Source: JAVJRN01 sp040218415
GTDB taxonomy: Bacteria; Bacteroidota; Bacteroidia; Cytophagales; Cyclobacteriaceae
NCBI GenBank assembly: GCA_040218415.1
Contig: JAVJRN010000081.1
Span: forward strand, 186,001 to 250,000
Length of the DNA: 64,000 nucleotides
Direction of reading: 5' to 3'
Shown here: positions 36,210 through 45,895 of the stretch, piece by piece
How the letters are laid out: every line of letters begins with the position of its first letter
How positions within the stretch are numbered: position 1 is the first letter of the stretch
Notes under the pieces: model-generated
Told to the model about the DNA's origin: nothing
Database searches by the model: none
Seen by the model: the letters and a program-made list of their open reading frames with translations, nothing else
Program-made: the position numbers and the translations under genes

Positions 36210-36510
36210 AAATCAGTTTAAAGAAAGATGAATTTTTATAGTTCAGTTCTTCAAAGTTCCATTTCATCTATTTTATTGAATCAATTTCCTGAAGATCATT
36301 TACATTGAACTATTTACTGGTTCAGGTTAAAGTTGTAAGTGGCAAATCGCTTTTTTTATTTCTACTTTACGAAGTTAAATTTTGTAGTTCCTATCTATAT
36401 CGGGTTGAATTTCTTCTTGTTTTAAGCACTCTTAGAGTGAAATCTCGAGATTTACGAGCAGTTTCGGAACATAGCTGAAATGTCTGTTAAGTCTGCCTGC
36501 CGGGCATTGA
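36210..36510. other. Intergenic region between convergent genes, nothing recognised
   Basis: A 301-bp AT-rich gap between the T9SS mini-protein and the convergent YoaK-family gene. No convincing open frame, tRNA fold or strong terminator hairpin was seen. A GC-rich patch, gcctgccgggca at about 36495, stands out against the surroundings. Confidence 0.4.
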
Positions 36511-37242
36511 TCACTTTTGTTTATACCTTCTTTTGACTTTTATCAATTGGTACCTAACATCATCGAAAAACATGCTGATGAGTAGAATCAAAGCACCTAA
36601 GAGTAGGGTGTTTAATTTCCAATCAAGCCTAGAATAAATAAAACCACCGATCAAACCACCGCCAAAGAAGAAAGAGATAATATATATTCGAAGTTTGATG
36701 GTTGCTTTTAGTTTGTCTCTATGGGGGTGCGTTTTCGGAAAGCACAATTGCGAAAGCTCAATTCCCAAATCTGTAAAGAGCCCTGTTAAATGGGTAGTTC
36801 TTACGATCGCATTTGAAATTTTCGTAACATAAGAGTTCTGCATTCCCATTGCAAAAAGCAATAAACAAGCGATCAAGTCAGGATATTTCAATTCGATGAA
36901 ATTGCTCAGTGCGGCAATAGATATGAGCACTAGACATTCAATAATAGTAGGTAAAACAAAGACATTGAGTTTCCTATTCTCTTTGAACTTCTCAATAAGA
37001 AAGCTGGATAAAAATGAACCAACCAAGAAAGAAATTATATAAAGGAGGTAGATAGTGCCTTTCCATAGCTCAAAATCCGCAACATCATTGATAAATAGGG
37101 CGAAATGACCTGTTACGTTGGTGGTTAATTGGTTGAAGGACAAGAAACCTGTGACATTTACAATACCCGCTACTAAGGATAGGATTGTGGCGATTCGCAG
37201 GTTGTGCTTCGAAGTTCTGCTCTTGCCTTGGTGTCTAAACAT
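36511..37242 (-). CDS. YoaK family (DUF1275) membrane protein
   Basis: A 243-residue integral membrane protein of the YoaK/DUF1275 family. About six or seven helices are visible, with family text GIVNVTGFLSFNQLTTNVTGHFA (given as residues about 26-48), LLFAMGMQNSYVTKISNAIVRTTHLTG (about 129-155) and FFFGGGLIGGFIYSRL near the end. The conserved Thr-His and QN motifs of the family are intact. Function is unknown, with transport suggested. It is flanked by long spacers and is monocistronic. Confidence 0.88.
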   Translation of the reverse strand: MFRHQGKSRTSKHNLRIATILSLVAGIVNVTGFLSFNQLTTNVTGHFALFINDVADFELWKGTIYLLYIISFLVGSFLSSFLIEKFKENRKLNVFVLPTIIECLVLISIAALSNFIELKYPDLIACLLLFAMGMQNSYVTKISNAIVRTTHLTGLFTDLGIELSQLCFPKTHPHRDKLKATIKLRIYIISFFFGGGLIGGFIYSRLDWKLNTLLLGALILLISMFFDDVRYQLIKVKRRYKQK

Positions 37243-37843
37243 TTAGTTGGTCATTCAAATGGTTAGTGCGTACAACGTATCTTTCCGATGGGGGACTATG
37301 GAATTTGGATATTTAATTCAATGACGTTTAGTGAAGTATATTTTATGTCTGTGAAATCTAGGCTTTAATTGGCTGTTTCTATCCTCGGCAGGGGGTTAGT
37401 TCAATCTCTTTTTTCAACACTAAACGGTATCTAAAGAGAACATCTTTCAAATGATATTGACCATGAGATCGATAAATCAAGTTTCATAGGCCCTTTAAAA
37501 TCGGCTATGAAAAGGTATTTTATAGAAACAGAAAACATGCCTTGGCTAACTCTTGTGGGTATAATCGAATCGTATATCTATTTGATATAAAACGAGCCAG
37601 GGATTAGAATGAATCATTTTATGAGATCATTTATCAGCCAAGAGAAATTGTAAGGCCTTAATGATCGAACCCTCAACCAAATAAGCCTAAAAGAACCTAC
37701 CATCAAAACTATAAACCATTATGAAAAAAGGCTATACTAAATAAAATAACATCGGAAAATGTAGATATGAGCTCAACTCACATTTACATTTTTCGCATCT
37801 TTGCATATCTTGTCAGGACGTTTGAAAATGAATGAAAAGTCGG
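37243..37843. other. 600-bp gap with no confident gene
   Basis: The spacer between the YoaK-family gene and the regulator of the polysaccharide locus. Two short open stretches are present (about 27 codons from the ATG at 37508, then about 20 codons from 37592), neither with a good upstream context. They could be decayed coding sequence at the edge of the accessory locus. No terminal inverted repeats were found. Confidence 0.35.
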
Positions 37844-40759
37844 TCAAATTTTCATCAAAAAGTCTATTAAGTTTGTCTCTGTATTTAAATTTAATTTTTT
37901 CCTTAGTCTATATCGAGACATTTCTACAGCTCGCGTGGTTACGTGACTTAGGTTCGCTATTTCTTTCGTGCTAAAATTCATTCTTAGATATACTGATAAC
38001 TTGACTTCAATAGGACTAATGTCTGGAAATTGTTTTCTTAGCTTTTTTGTGAACCCGTCGTTGACTTCATCAAAATGGATTTCAAACTGATTCCAGTGGT
38101 TTTCTTGATTCTTATTCTTTTCTATTTCATTTACGATCCGCTTGAGCTTGACCTTTACTTTTTGTTCACTGCTTTGCATCAGCTCGTGGATTTCTTTCTG
38201 AATATTTTGCAAAAATTCATTCTTGTCTATCAAGTGCATGGTGGTACTGGCCAGCTGACTTTTTTTGTGCTTAATCTCAGTCATTAGTTTCTCATTTTTG
38301 AGCTTACTGATCTCTGCTTCGGACTTTTCAGAGACCTCTTTCAATTGTTGATCTTGAGTGATAAGCGCTTTCTCTTGTTTCGTTATGATTTTCTTGTTTT
38401 TTCTGTTGTAATAGATTAGCCAGATAGAGAGTCCAAAAAAGGAAATGGTGTAGATAAAAAGCATCCATTGCGCACGATACCAGGGCGGCAAAATTTTAAA
38501 TTTATAGCTAGTCTGTGGAGAGTGGATATCATGCGAATTTCTCGCTTCCACTATAAAACTATAGCTTCCCTCGGATAGTTTAGAATACTCCTTTTCTGTC
38601 TTAGAAGTCCATTTAGACCATTTATTTTCTAAACCATCAAGCCTGTAGCGATACTGAGTTGGCGCATTGTCAAAATCAATCGCTGAGAATTTTATATTGA
38701 TTGAGTTGTTGTCGTATTCAAAAAGAGGCACCATTTGGGCAGGTTGATCATTCACAATTTCATTATCAGAAATGAAATTACCTCTGAACAAAACGGAATC
38801 GGTTTTCGGAAGATAAATTTCACGAATGGCCAATTGCAAAGATTCTGAGAATGCAGAAGCATAAGACTTGTCATAGAGGATGAATCCTTCGCGTGCAGCA
38901 AAGACAACAACATCATTATTGAGGATGTTTATGTGTTCCAGATCGTCATTCAATAAGGGATGGATCTTATTCAAAGGATTTTCCTGAAAGGTGTACCCCC
39001 AGTTGTCTTTCTTCAGAATTCCAGTGTAGTCCTTTTCAATAAAGAAGATGTCTCCAGATAAGTCCTGCATGAGATACCTGATGTTGGCATCTTCACCCAG
39101 ACTTTCATTGATGTGTTTGGTGTGAAGAAAAGTTTGACTAATGGGATCATATCGAAAGACGCCCTCAGTGGTTGTAAATATATTCTCCCCAGAGACCTTA
39201 AAAACATTTATCCCGAAATTGTCATTGAAACCACTGGTTGAATCATAAAAATTAATTTGAGCCAGACTATCATAATTTTTAGAAAAATCAATGGCATAAA
39301 CGCCTTTGTAACCATGACTCATCCAAAGGGTGTATGCATGATCAAACTCCATCACCCTGCAAGATTCGAAGAACCCTGTGTAGTACTTTTCTACAAGCCA
39401 TGAATCTTCATTTCTCTTTAAAAGGAACAATCCTGCATACCCTCCACCAATGACAATATTGGGATCTTCTGTCTCAATGAACCCCCACCAACCCACGCCT
39501 GGTGAGATCTCGGCAGCTTTATGGTCTGTGATATGGTATGCGCCTATGTGACAGGCTACCAGTATGTCACCATTAATTTCTTGAATGTTATAAACCTGGT
39601 CTTTTAAACCTTGAAGTTTGTGAAATATAGTGGTATTTCCATCCTTTAACTTTGAATAAAATAGACCATTGTTGGTGCCTAGATAGAGATAGTCTGCAGT
39701 GGCTAGCGCAGCATAACCAGTGCCTTGTACGCCTATTTCTTCATTTAAGTACCTGAAAGGGGAATTCCACTCTATTTTAGCTACATCGTTGTTTTGACCT
39801 ACCCAGATATTTCCAAAAGAATCTTCGAATACATCTAGGATAGTCCTTGATTCGAGTCCTTTTCCTTTCGTAAAGTGATGGATAACAGATCCATCTTCTT
39901 CGAGCAAGTATAAACCATCAGAGCTTGTGCCAATGGCATATGAACCATCGCGTAGACGTTTGGTTACCAGTATTTTATGTTCTGAGAAAACCGATTGCAG
40001 ATGTTTTGCCCAAGGCTCCACATGGTGCTTGCTTACCAAGAATATCCCATTTTCAAAAGTGCTCACAAGGTTCTTATTTTCATCAAAAGAGCAAATGCTT
40101 CTGACTTCTTTATCACTGAAAAACTGACCTTGATCAGAAAGTTTCCACTCACCATTATCAAAATAGAGAAGGCCTTCTTCCATTACCTGGTTGTATATCA
40201 TGCCGTTAAATGTAAAAGACTGAATGTTTTGTTTTCTGAATGGTGTGAACGAGATCGTATCAAAATCATAGTTAAGGATTCCATTCACGTTGGCAAATGT
40301 GATTCCTTTTTTTGTTGGGAAAATATTCCATATTTCAGTGAATTCTCTGTATTCTTCTGGAATCAAATGTGTCAAAGAATGGTATTGATATTGGCCCTTT
40401 TCATTCGGCCACAAATACCCTATTTCATTTTGCGTTCCCAAATAGACTTTTCCTTTTACATCCGAGTAGAGCGAGCGAATGCGACTATTCGGTTTCAAAT
40501 CATATAGCCGCCAATCTGTTCCGTCATATTCTATAATACCTTTGTTGTTGCCCACCAATATATACCCTCGGTAATCTTGAGTGATATCATAGTTGAGTAA
40601 TCCACCACCATATTCTTCAGGAGAAAAGTGCTGAATGTAAGGCATTCCGATTTTTGGCGATTGTCCATTAATGATATTTATTGATATTAAGGTCAACACT
40701 AAAAAAAGGGTAAAATGTCGGATTACATTGATTTTAGGCATACGCTTAAAATTAGTCAT
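37844..40759 (-). CDS. Transmembrane propeller/Y_Y_Y/LuxR-type transcription regulator
   Basis: A 971-residue sensor-regulator. Signal peptide at about 10-33; residues 40-680 form two-component-regulator propeller (Reg_prop) blades; a Y_Y_Y domain follows (about 690-760; YRYRLDGLENKWSKW); one membrane helix at about 765-788; a coiled coil (about 790-890); and a LuxR-type helix-turn-helix at the C-terminus (about 908-971; ISPIEVKLSVYLRMNFSTKEIANL). There is no histidine kinase or receiver domain, unlike hybrid two-component systems. It is divergent from susC by 260 bp and is probably the locus activator, sensing a glucan fragment in the periplasm while bound to DNA. Confidence 0.88.
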   Translation of the reverse strand: MTNFKRMPKINVIRHFTLFLVLTLISINIINGQSPKIGMPYIQHFSPEEYGGGLLNYDITQDYRGYILVGNNKGIIEYDGTDWRLYDLKPNSRIRSLYSDVKGKVYLGTQNEIGYLWPNEKGQYQYHSLTHLIPEEYREFTEIWNIFPTKKGITFANVNGILNYDFDTISFTPFRKQNIQSFTFNGMIYNQVMEEGLLYFDNGEWKLSDQGQFFSDKEVRSICSFDENKNLVSTFENGIFLVSKHHVEPWAKHLQSVFSEHKILVTKRLRDGSYAIGTSSDGLYLLEEDGSVIHHFTKGKGLESRTILDVFEDSFGNIWVGQNNDVAKIEWNSPFRYLNEEIGVQGTGYAALATADYLYLGTNNGLFYSKLKDGNTTIFHKLQGLKDQVYNIQEINGDILVACHIGAYHITDHKAAEISPGVGWWGFIETEDPNIVIGGGYAGLFLLKRNEDSWLVEKYYTGFFESCRVMEFDHAYTLWMSHGYKGVYAIDFSKNYDSLAQINFYDSTSGFNDNFGINVFKVSGENIFTTTEGVFRYDPISQTFLHTKHINESLGEDANIRYLMQDLSGDIFFIEKDYTGILKKDNWGYTFQENPLNKIHPLLNDDLEHINILNNDVVVFAAREGFILYDKSYASAFSESLQLAIREIYLPKTDSVLFRGNFISDNEIVNDQPAQMVPLFEYDNNSINIKFSAIDFDNAPTQYRYRLDGLENKWSKWTSKTEKEYSKLSEGSYSFIVEARNSHDIHSPQTSYKFKILPPWYRAQWMLFIYTISFFGLSIWLIYYNRKNKKIITKQEKALITQDQQLKEVSEKSEAEISKLKNEKLMTEIKHKKSQLASTTMHLIDKNEFLQNIQKEIHELMQSSEQKVKVKLKRIVNEIEKNKNQENHWNQFEIHFDEVNDGFTKKLRKQFPDISPIEVKLSVYLRMNFSTKEIANLSHVTTRAVEMSRYRLRKKLNLNTETNLIDFLMKI

Positions 40760-40867
40760 AAAATTTGACCATCGAGTAAGTCAGGGTTAAATTCAGTGTA
40801 GCAAGAATTATAAATAAAAGCCTTTAAGATGCTTTTAAGGCCTTTAATAAACTTGATTTGAGAGGTA

Positions 40868-40921
40868 ATGTGAAAGTGAAATTTTTGTTTTGTGTAGGTA
40901 AGTAGTACCATTAAATTTCAC
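40868..40921. promoter_or_regulatory. Candidate operator inverted repeat upstream of susC
   Basis: A 9-bp perfect inverted repeat, gtgaaattt (40876-40884) and aaatttcac (40913-40921), lies in the 260-bp gap between the regulator and susC. An extra overlapping half-site, atgtgaaa (40868-40875), precedes the left arm. Position and symmetry fit a regulator binding site, but no binding data exist. Confidence 0.38.
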
Positions 40922-41019
40922 ATCAGTAGCGGATTGCGATACTCTTGTATCATTATTTTAAAATTCCACCTCTAAAATATAAAAATGAAAAAGGAACAAC
41001 TCAACCTTAACCAAAAATC

Positions 41020-44000
41020 ATGGATATGAAAAAATACCTACTTTATTTATTGTTCTTTAGCGGGTTCACATTAATGGGTTTTTCCCAAACTACTATTAAA
41101 GGTGCTGTGACCTCTGATATAGACGACATTGGGTTGCCAGGAGTAACCATACTCGAGAAAGGAACAACCAATGGTACGATATCTGATGTGGATGGTAATT
41201 ATACGCTTCAGGTTGAAGGACCATCTTCCATTATAATTTTTTCTTTTGTGGGTTTCAATACAGAAGAAATATCTGTTGCCAATCAGGAGATCATTGATGT
41301 GGCGCTTTCAGAAAATATTGAAGCCTTAGACGAAATAGTTGTCATTGGATACGGAAGCAAATCCAAAGAAAAGATCACTTCAGCAGTCTCTGTTCTGGAT
41401 GAAAAAGCCATGAAAAAGATGCCTGTAGCCCAAGTGAGTAATGGCCTTGAAGGATTAGCAGCCGGTTTATTTGTAAGGCAAAGCAGTGGAGAACCTGGTT
41501 TTAGTGGATCTTCTTTTGAAGTAAGAAATTTCGGCAATGCACTAGTCATCATTGATGGTTCTCCGGGAAATCTTGATCAACTTGATCCTAATGAAATTGA
41601 AAGCGTATCAGTTTTGAAAGATGCTGCAGCAGCGGCAGTTTATGGAGTACAAGGAGGCAATGGAGTGATCGTAATTCAAACAAGAAAAGGAAGGCAGGGT
41701 AAGCCTAAACTTACTTACAGCAACCAATTCACTTACACAGCCTTTACCGATTATCCAGACTTTTTAAACTCACAGGAATACGGAACAGTATTAAATGAGG
41801 GTTTGGTAAGTGCGGGACAAAGTCCTTTCTACACGGAAGATGAGTTGGCGCTATTCCAGTCCGGTACTGATCCGATCAATTATCCTAATGAGGATTGGAA
41901 AGGTTTAGTTTTCAAGGATTGGGGCTTTCAACAACGACACAATCTGAATTTGACAGGAGGAAATCAAAAAGTGAGTTATTTCGTTTCCGCGGGATATGTT
42001 AGTCAAGGATCTAATTACACAGCAGAAGTACTCAATTTTCAGCAGTATAATTTAAGATCTAATATAGAAGCCAATATTACAGATAATTTAACCCTTCAAC
42101 TAAATCTTGCGGGAAGGAGACAACAAAATGAAGCACCCGCTTATTCTGCCTACGACATTTTTAGAGAACTAAGCAGATCATTGCCAACAAACCTTGCTTA
42201 TTATCCTGATGGCACCCCAACTCGCCCAAGCTTCAGCCCAAATCACGCACTTGAAGGTATGAGAGATTTTAATGCAGGTTATTACAGAGCCAATAATAAT
42301 AATATTGACACTAAATTGTCTCTAAAATGGGATGTGCCACAGGTGCAGGGTTTGAGTTTGAAGTCTTATGCCTCTTTGATTTATAACAATAACTACAATA
42401 AAGAATGGGGTAAGAGCTATGAACTCTATACACTCAACCGAAATACAGGAAACTATACACCATTTATCGCAAGTCCAGAAGGTTCTTTTAGCGAAACTGT
42501 ATTAACCCAAACTATGGGCTATGATAATCATTATGTGTTACAGGAGTCTGTCATTTATGAGAATTTTTTTGGAAATCATAGTGTGTCAGGATTATTGCTT
42601 GGTGAATTACAAAAAAGAGATGGTCAGAATTTTTATGGCAGACGTCAAGATTTTCAATCTGATCTTATAGATCAACTTTTTGCTGGGTCTAATGAAAACA
42701 AAGATGCTAATGGAGGTGAATTCAGAGAAAACCGACTGGGTCTGGTAGGACGTTTTGCTTACGACTATAAGGTTAAGTATTTCATAGAGACTTCCTTCCG
42801 ATTGGATGGGTCTTCCAGATTTGCACCAGGTAATGAATGGGGCTTTTTCCCATCTGTATCCACAGGTTGGAGAATCTCTGAAGAAGCGTTCTTCTCACCA
42901 CTTAAGCGTGTAGTGAACAACCTGAAATTGAGAGGTTCAGTAGGAACCGCGGGTAATGACGGTACGTCTGCTTATCAATGGTTGGCGGGGTTCAACTATA
43001 ACCTGTTCTTTGCCATCAATGAAACAGCGATACCAACCATTGACAACACCTCTCTTGCCAATGAAGATTTAACCTGGGAAACGATTACTACATACGATGT
43101 AGGACTAGACGCTGGTTTTCTTGACAACAGCATAACCTTGTCAGTAGATTATTTTTACAGAGACAGACAGGATGTACTCGCATTTGCGTCAGGAAGCGTT
43201 CCCAGCACCTTGGGTGTAGGGTTGGCTGCACAAAACCTGCATAGCTACTCGAACGAAGGTTTTGAAATAGCGGCGGTTTATAATAAGCAGTTTAATAAGG
43301 ATTTTAAACTTACTGCAGCCTTTAACTTTTCAAGAGCCAGAGAAAAAGCGGAATTCATTGATGAGGCATTTTTCGATGATCCATTCATGAGAAGTAATCT
43401 GACCACTACGGGTGGATATACTAACCTTAGGAGAGGTTACATTTCGGATGGTCTTTTCCAATCAGAAGAAGAAATTACGGAAAGTCCAATTCAGGATAAT
43501 AGTAATAATAGCACCCTGCAACCAGGTGATGTGCGGTATGTAGATCTCAATGGAGATAATGTGATTGATGTGAAGGATCAAAAAGTGTTTGGAAACGGAG
43601 ATAAGCCTGCACATAATTACTCTTTGAATTTGAATGTCGATTATAAGAGCTTCAGTCTGAGTGTTTTACTCACAGGAGCCTCAGGATATGATATTTACAT
43701 AGATGGTGAAGCGCAAAGTCCTTTGCGAAACGGCTTTAATGGTTATAAATACCAACTTGATTACTGGACACCAGAGAATACAGATGCTGCTTATCCAAGA
43801 ATTACTAATGGGGGTTTCAATGACAATAATTACAAATACTCCGACTTCTGGATGCGCGATGGAAAACACCTTAGATTCAAGAATATAACACTTGCTTATA
43901 CTGTTCCAAGATCTATAAGAGCCCTGTCTAAATTTGACGAAATCAGACTATTCGTCACCGGTTATAATCTATTCGTATTGAAAACATACGACGAAGATTT

Positions 44001-44082
44001 TGATCCTCAGATGCAATCCGGTACCGGTTGGTACTACCCACAAACCAAATCCATCACTTTCGGAATTAATATTTCAATCTAA
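41020..44082 (+). CDS. SusC/RagA family TonB-linked outer membrane transporter
   Basis: A 1020-residue outer-membrane importer for oligosaccharides. Signal peptide to about residue 23; carboxypeptidase-D-like N-terminal domain (25-105; IKGAVTSDIDDIGLPGVTI); TonB box region LDEIVVIGYG at about 103-112; plug domain to about 230; then the 22-strand barrel ending GINISI. It works with the SusD lipoprotein encoded 11 bp downstream, driven by TonB-ExbBD. A start at 41026 (second Met) is equally possible. Confidence 0.95.
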   Translation: MDMKKYLLYLLFFSGFTLMGFSQTTIKGAVTSDIDDIGLPGVTILEKGTTNGTISDVDGNYTLQVEGPSSIIIFSFVGFNTEEISVANQEIIDVALSENIEALDEIVVIGYGSKSKEKITSAVSVLDEKAMKKMPVAQVSNGLEGLAAGLFVRQSSGEPGFSGSSFEVRNFGNALVIIDGSPGNLDQLDPNEIESVSVLKDAAAAAVYGVQGGNGVIVIQTRKGRQGKPKLTYSNQFTYTAFTDYPDFLNSQEYGTVLNEGLVSAGQSPFYTEDELALFQSGTDPINYPNEDWKGLVFKDWGFQQRHNLNLTGGNQKVSYFVSAGYVSQGSNYTAEVLNFQQYNLRSNIEANITDNLTLQLNLAGRRQQNEAPAYSAYDIFRELSRSLPTNLAYYPDGTPTRPSFSPNHALEGMRDFNAGYYRANNNNIDTKLSLKWDVPQVQGLSLKSYASLIYNNNYNKEWGKSYELYTLNRNTGNYTPFIASPEGSFSETVLTQTMGYDNHYVLQESVIYENFFGNHSVSGLLLGELQKRDGQNFYGRRQDFQSDLIDQLFAGSNENKDANGGEFRENRLGLVGRFAYDYKVKYFIETSFRLDGSSRFAPGNEWGFFPSVSTGWRISEEAFFSPLKRVVNNLKLRGSVGTAGNDGTSAYQWLAGFNYNLFFAINETAIPTIDNTSLANEDLTWETITTYDVGLDAGFLDNSITLSVDYFYRDRQDVLAFASGSVPSTLGVGLAAQNLHSYSNEGFEIAAVYNKQFNKDFKLTAAFNFSRAREKAEFIDEAFFDDPFMRSNLTTTGGYTNLRRGYISDGLFQSEEEITESPIQDNSNNSTLQPGDVRYVDLNGDNVIDVKDQKVFGNGDKPAHNYSLNLNVDYKSFSLSVLLTGASGYDIYIDGEAQSPLRNGFNGYKYQLDYWTPENTDAAYPRITNGGFNDNNYKYSDFWMRDGKHLRFKNITLAYTVPRSIRALSKFDEIRLFVTGYNLFVLKTYDEDFDPQMQSGTGWYYPQTKSITFGINISI

Positions 44083-44093
44083 AGCCAACGAAA

Positions 44094-45866
44094 ATGAAGA
44101 ATAAATATAGAATCCTTGTATTGTTCACTTTGCTATTAGTAGGGTGTGACGAAGAATTTTTGAATCAACCACCATTAGATCGTATTACTGAAAATGATGT
44201 GTGGAGTGATAAGGCCTTGATGGATACTTACATCTTCAAGATATATGACAATATGCCTTGGGATTACCTGAAAGACTTTGGAGGTGGTGCAGGTGGCGGT
44301 GCGCACAGAGATGCTTTGTCGGATCTTGCGATGAGTACTTACTCCTGGACACCTGCAAACAATACCTTCAGACCTGGAATATGGGGTACGGCTAACAACA
44401 CCTGGCCATTGGACTGGTGGGGTTATTTTAACATCTGGAAGATGAATTACTCCATAGAGAACATTGAAGTGTTAGGCCAGGAAGTATTATCACAGGAGGA
44501 GAAAGACAATAGACTAGGCGAATTGTATTTTATGCGAGCGTACAGCTATTTTACGATGGCAAAACGCTACGGAGGAGTACCCTTGATTTTGGAAGCACAA
44601 GATCCTCAAACAACCCCTGAAGATGAATATTTTCCAAGCCGCAACACAGAACAGGAAGTCTATGATCAGGTGCTGGCTGATGCTCAAAAAGCTTTCGATT
44701 TGTTACCTAATAGATGGAGTAGCCAAAAAGGAAGAGCTCCGAAATGGGCCGCTAAAGCATTAGAGTCTCGTGCTGCCTTGTATGCAGCAAGTGTTGCCAA
44801 ATACGGCGAATTACAGTTAAATGGTATGGTAGGCATCCCTGCATCTGAAGCTGACAAGTACTATCAAATTTCATTGGAAGCTTCAATAAAACTGATCAAC
44901 GAGGGTGGGTATACATTGTTTGATCAGTATCCAGACAAGTCGGAGAATTATTATCGACTATTTGTTGATGAAACAGAAGATGAATCCATTTTCGTGAAAG
45001 TTTGGTTGCCATTTGAAAAGGGACATTCTTATGATTTAAGAAATACGCCTTACAGTTATCGTGTTGATTGGGGTTCAAGTATGTCTCCTTCAAAACAACT
45101 CATTGATAGCTACGAAATGTTAAGTACAGGTCTTCTGCCTAATGAGACAGGCTCTGGTTACGATCCATCACAGCCATACAACAACAGAGACCCTAGACTC
45201 AAAGGAACCTTACTTACAGACAATGATATATTTCAAGGATCACGTATAGAAACATGGTACGGAACCGAACGAAATGGTGCTATTGATACAAGTCCTGATA
45301 CAGGCGTGGGAAAAGACGGGATGGGAATCCACCCTGATGCTACTAAGACAGGTTCCTATGTGCGGAAATATCTGGCAGATGGTTCCACGCCTTTGTTGAT
45401 TCAACAATATTATTCTGGACAAGACTGCATCCTTTTCAGGTTAGGAGAAGCATATCTGAACGCAGCAGAAGCTGCCTATGAGTTGAATATGGAAGGGTCA
45501 GCCAGGGACTATATCGCTCCAATCAGAACACGTGCTGGATTGACACAGGATGTTCGCCTGGATAATTATTCTGGAATTGCACTAAGAGATAGAATCAGAA
45601 ATGAGAGAAAGATAGAGATGGCTTTTGAAGATCAAAGATACTGGGATGTCAGAAGATGGAGAATTGCGGAGGAAGCATTAAGTGTGCAAATAGAAGGTAT
45701 TCGCTCGCTAAGACATGTAGATCCAGCAGGTAATGAGTCCTTTTCCTATGAAGTATTCGATGCAGAAACTTTAAAAATGAGTTTTAAGAAGGAGCACTAT
45801 TACATGCCTATTGGACAAGACAGAATCAATAACAATGGCAAGTTGTTAGAAAATCCTGGTTATTAA
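44094..45866 (+). CDS. SusD/RagB family surface glycan-binding lipoprotein
   Basis: A 590-residue lipoprotein with Cys18 (LLLVGC) and the SusD start EFLNQPPLDRITENDVW. TPR helices form the core (ELYFMRAYSYFTMAKRYGGVPL at about 142-163) and the C-terminus has LGEAYLNAAEAAYEL, IRNERKIEMAFEDQRYWDVRRW and YYMPIGQDRINNN, all family landmarks. It caps the SusC barrel and captures glycan. Placed 11 bp after susC, and its stop is 29 bp before a PKD lipoprotein. Confidence 0.95.
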   Translation: MKNKYRILVLFTLLLVGCDEEFLNQPPLDRITENDVWSDKALMDTYIFKIYDNMPWDYLKDFGGGAGGGAHRDALSDLAMSTYSWTPANNTFRPGIWGTANNTWPLDWWGYFNIWKMNYSIENIEVLGQEVLSQEEKDNRLGELYFMRAYSYFTMAKRYGGVPLILEAQDPQTTPEDEYFPSRNTEQEVYDQVLADAQKAFDLLPNRWSSQKGRAPKWAAKALESRAALYAASVAKYGELQLNGMVGIPASEADKYYQISLEASIKLINEGGYTLFDQYPDKSENYYRLFVDETEDESIFVKVWLPFEKGHSYDLRNTPYSYRVDWGSSMSPSKQLIDSYEMLSTGLLPNETGSGYDPSQPYNNRDPRLKGTLLTDNDIFQGSRIETWYGTERNGAIDTSPDTGVGKDGMGIHPDATKTGSYVRKYLADGSTPLLIQQYYSGQDCILFRLGEAYLNAAEAAYELNMEGSARDYIAPIRTRAGLTQDVRLDNYSGIALRDRIRNERKIEMAFEDQRYWDVRRWRIAEEALSVQIEGIRSLRHVDPAGNESFSYEVFDAETLKMSFKKEHYYMPIGQDRINNNGKLLENPGY

Positions 45867-45895
45867 GATTTACGATAATTCTCAATTAAAACATT

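Noticed and set aside
36492..36506. GC-rich patch gcctgccgggca as part of a known intergenic repeat
   Set aside because: Only one partial, non-symmetrical copy is present in the window.
39995..40507. Open frame of 170 codons on the plus strand
   Set aside because: Shadow of the propeller regulator gene, with no recognisable domain.
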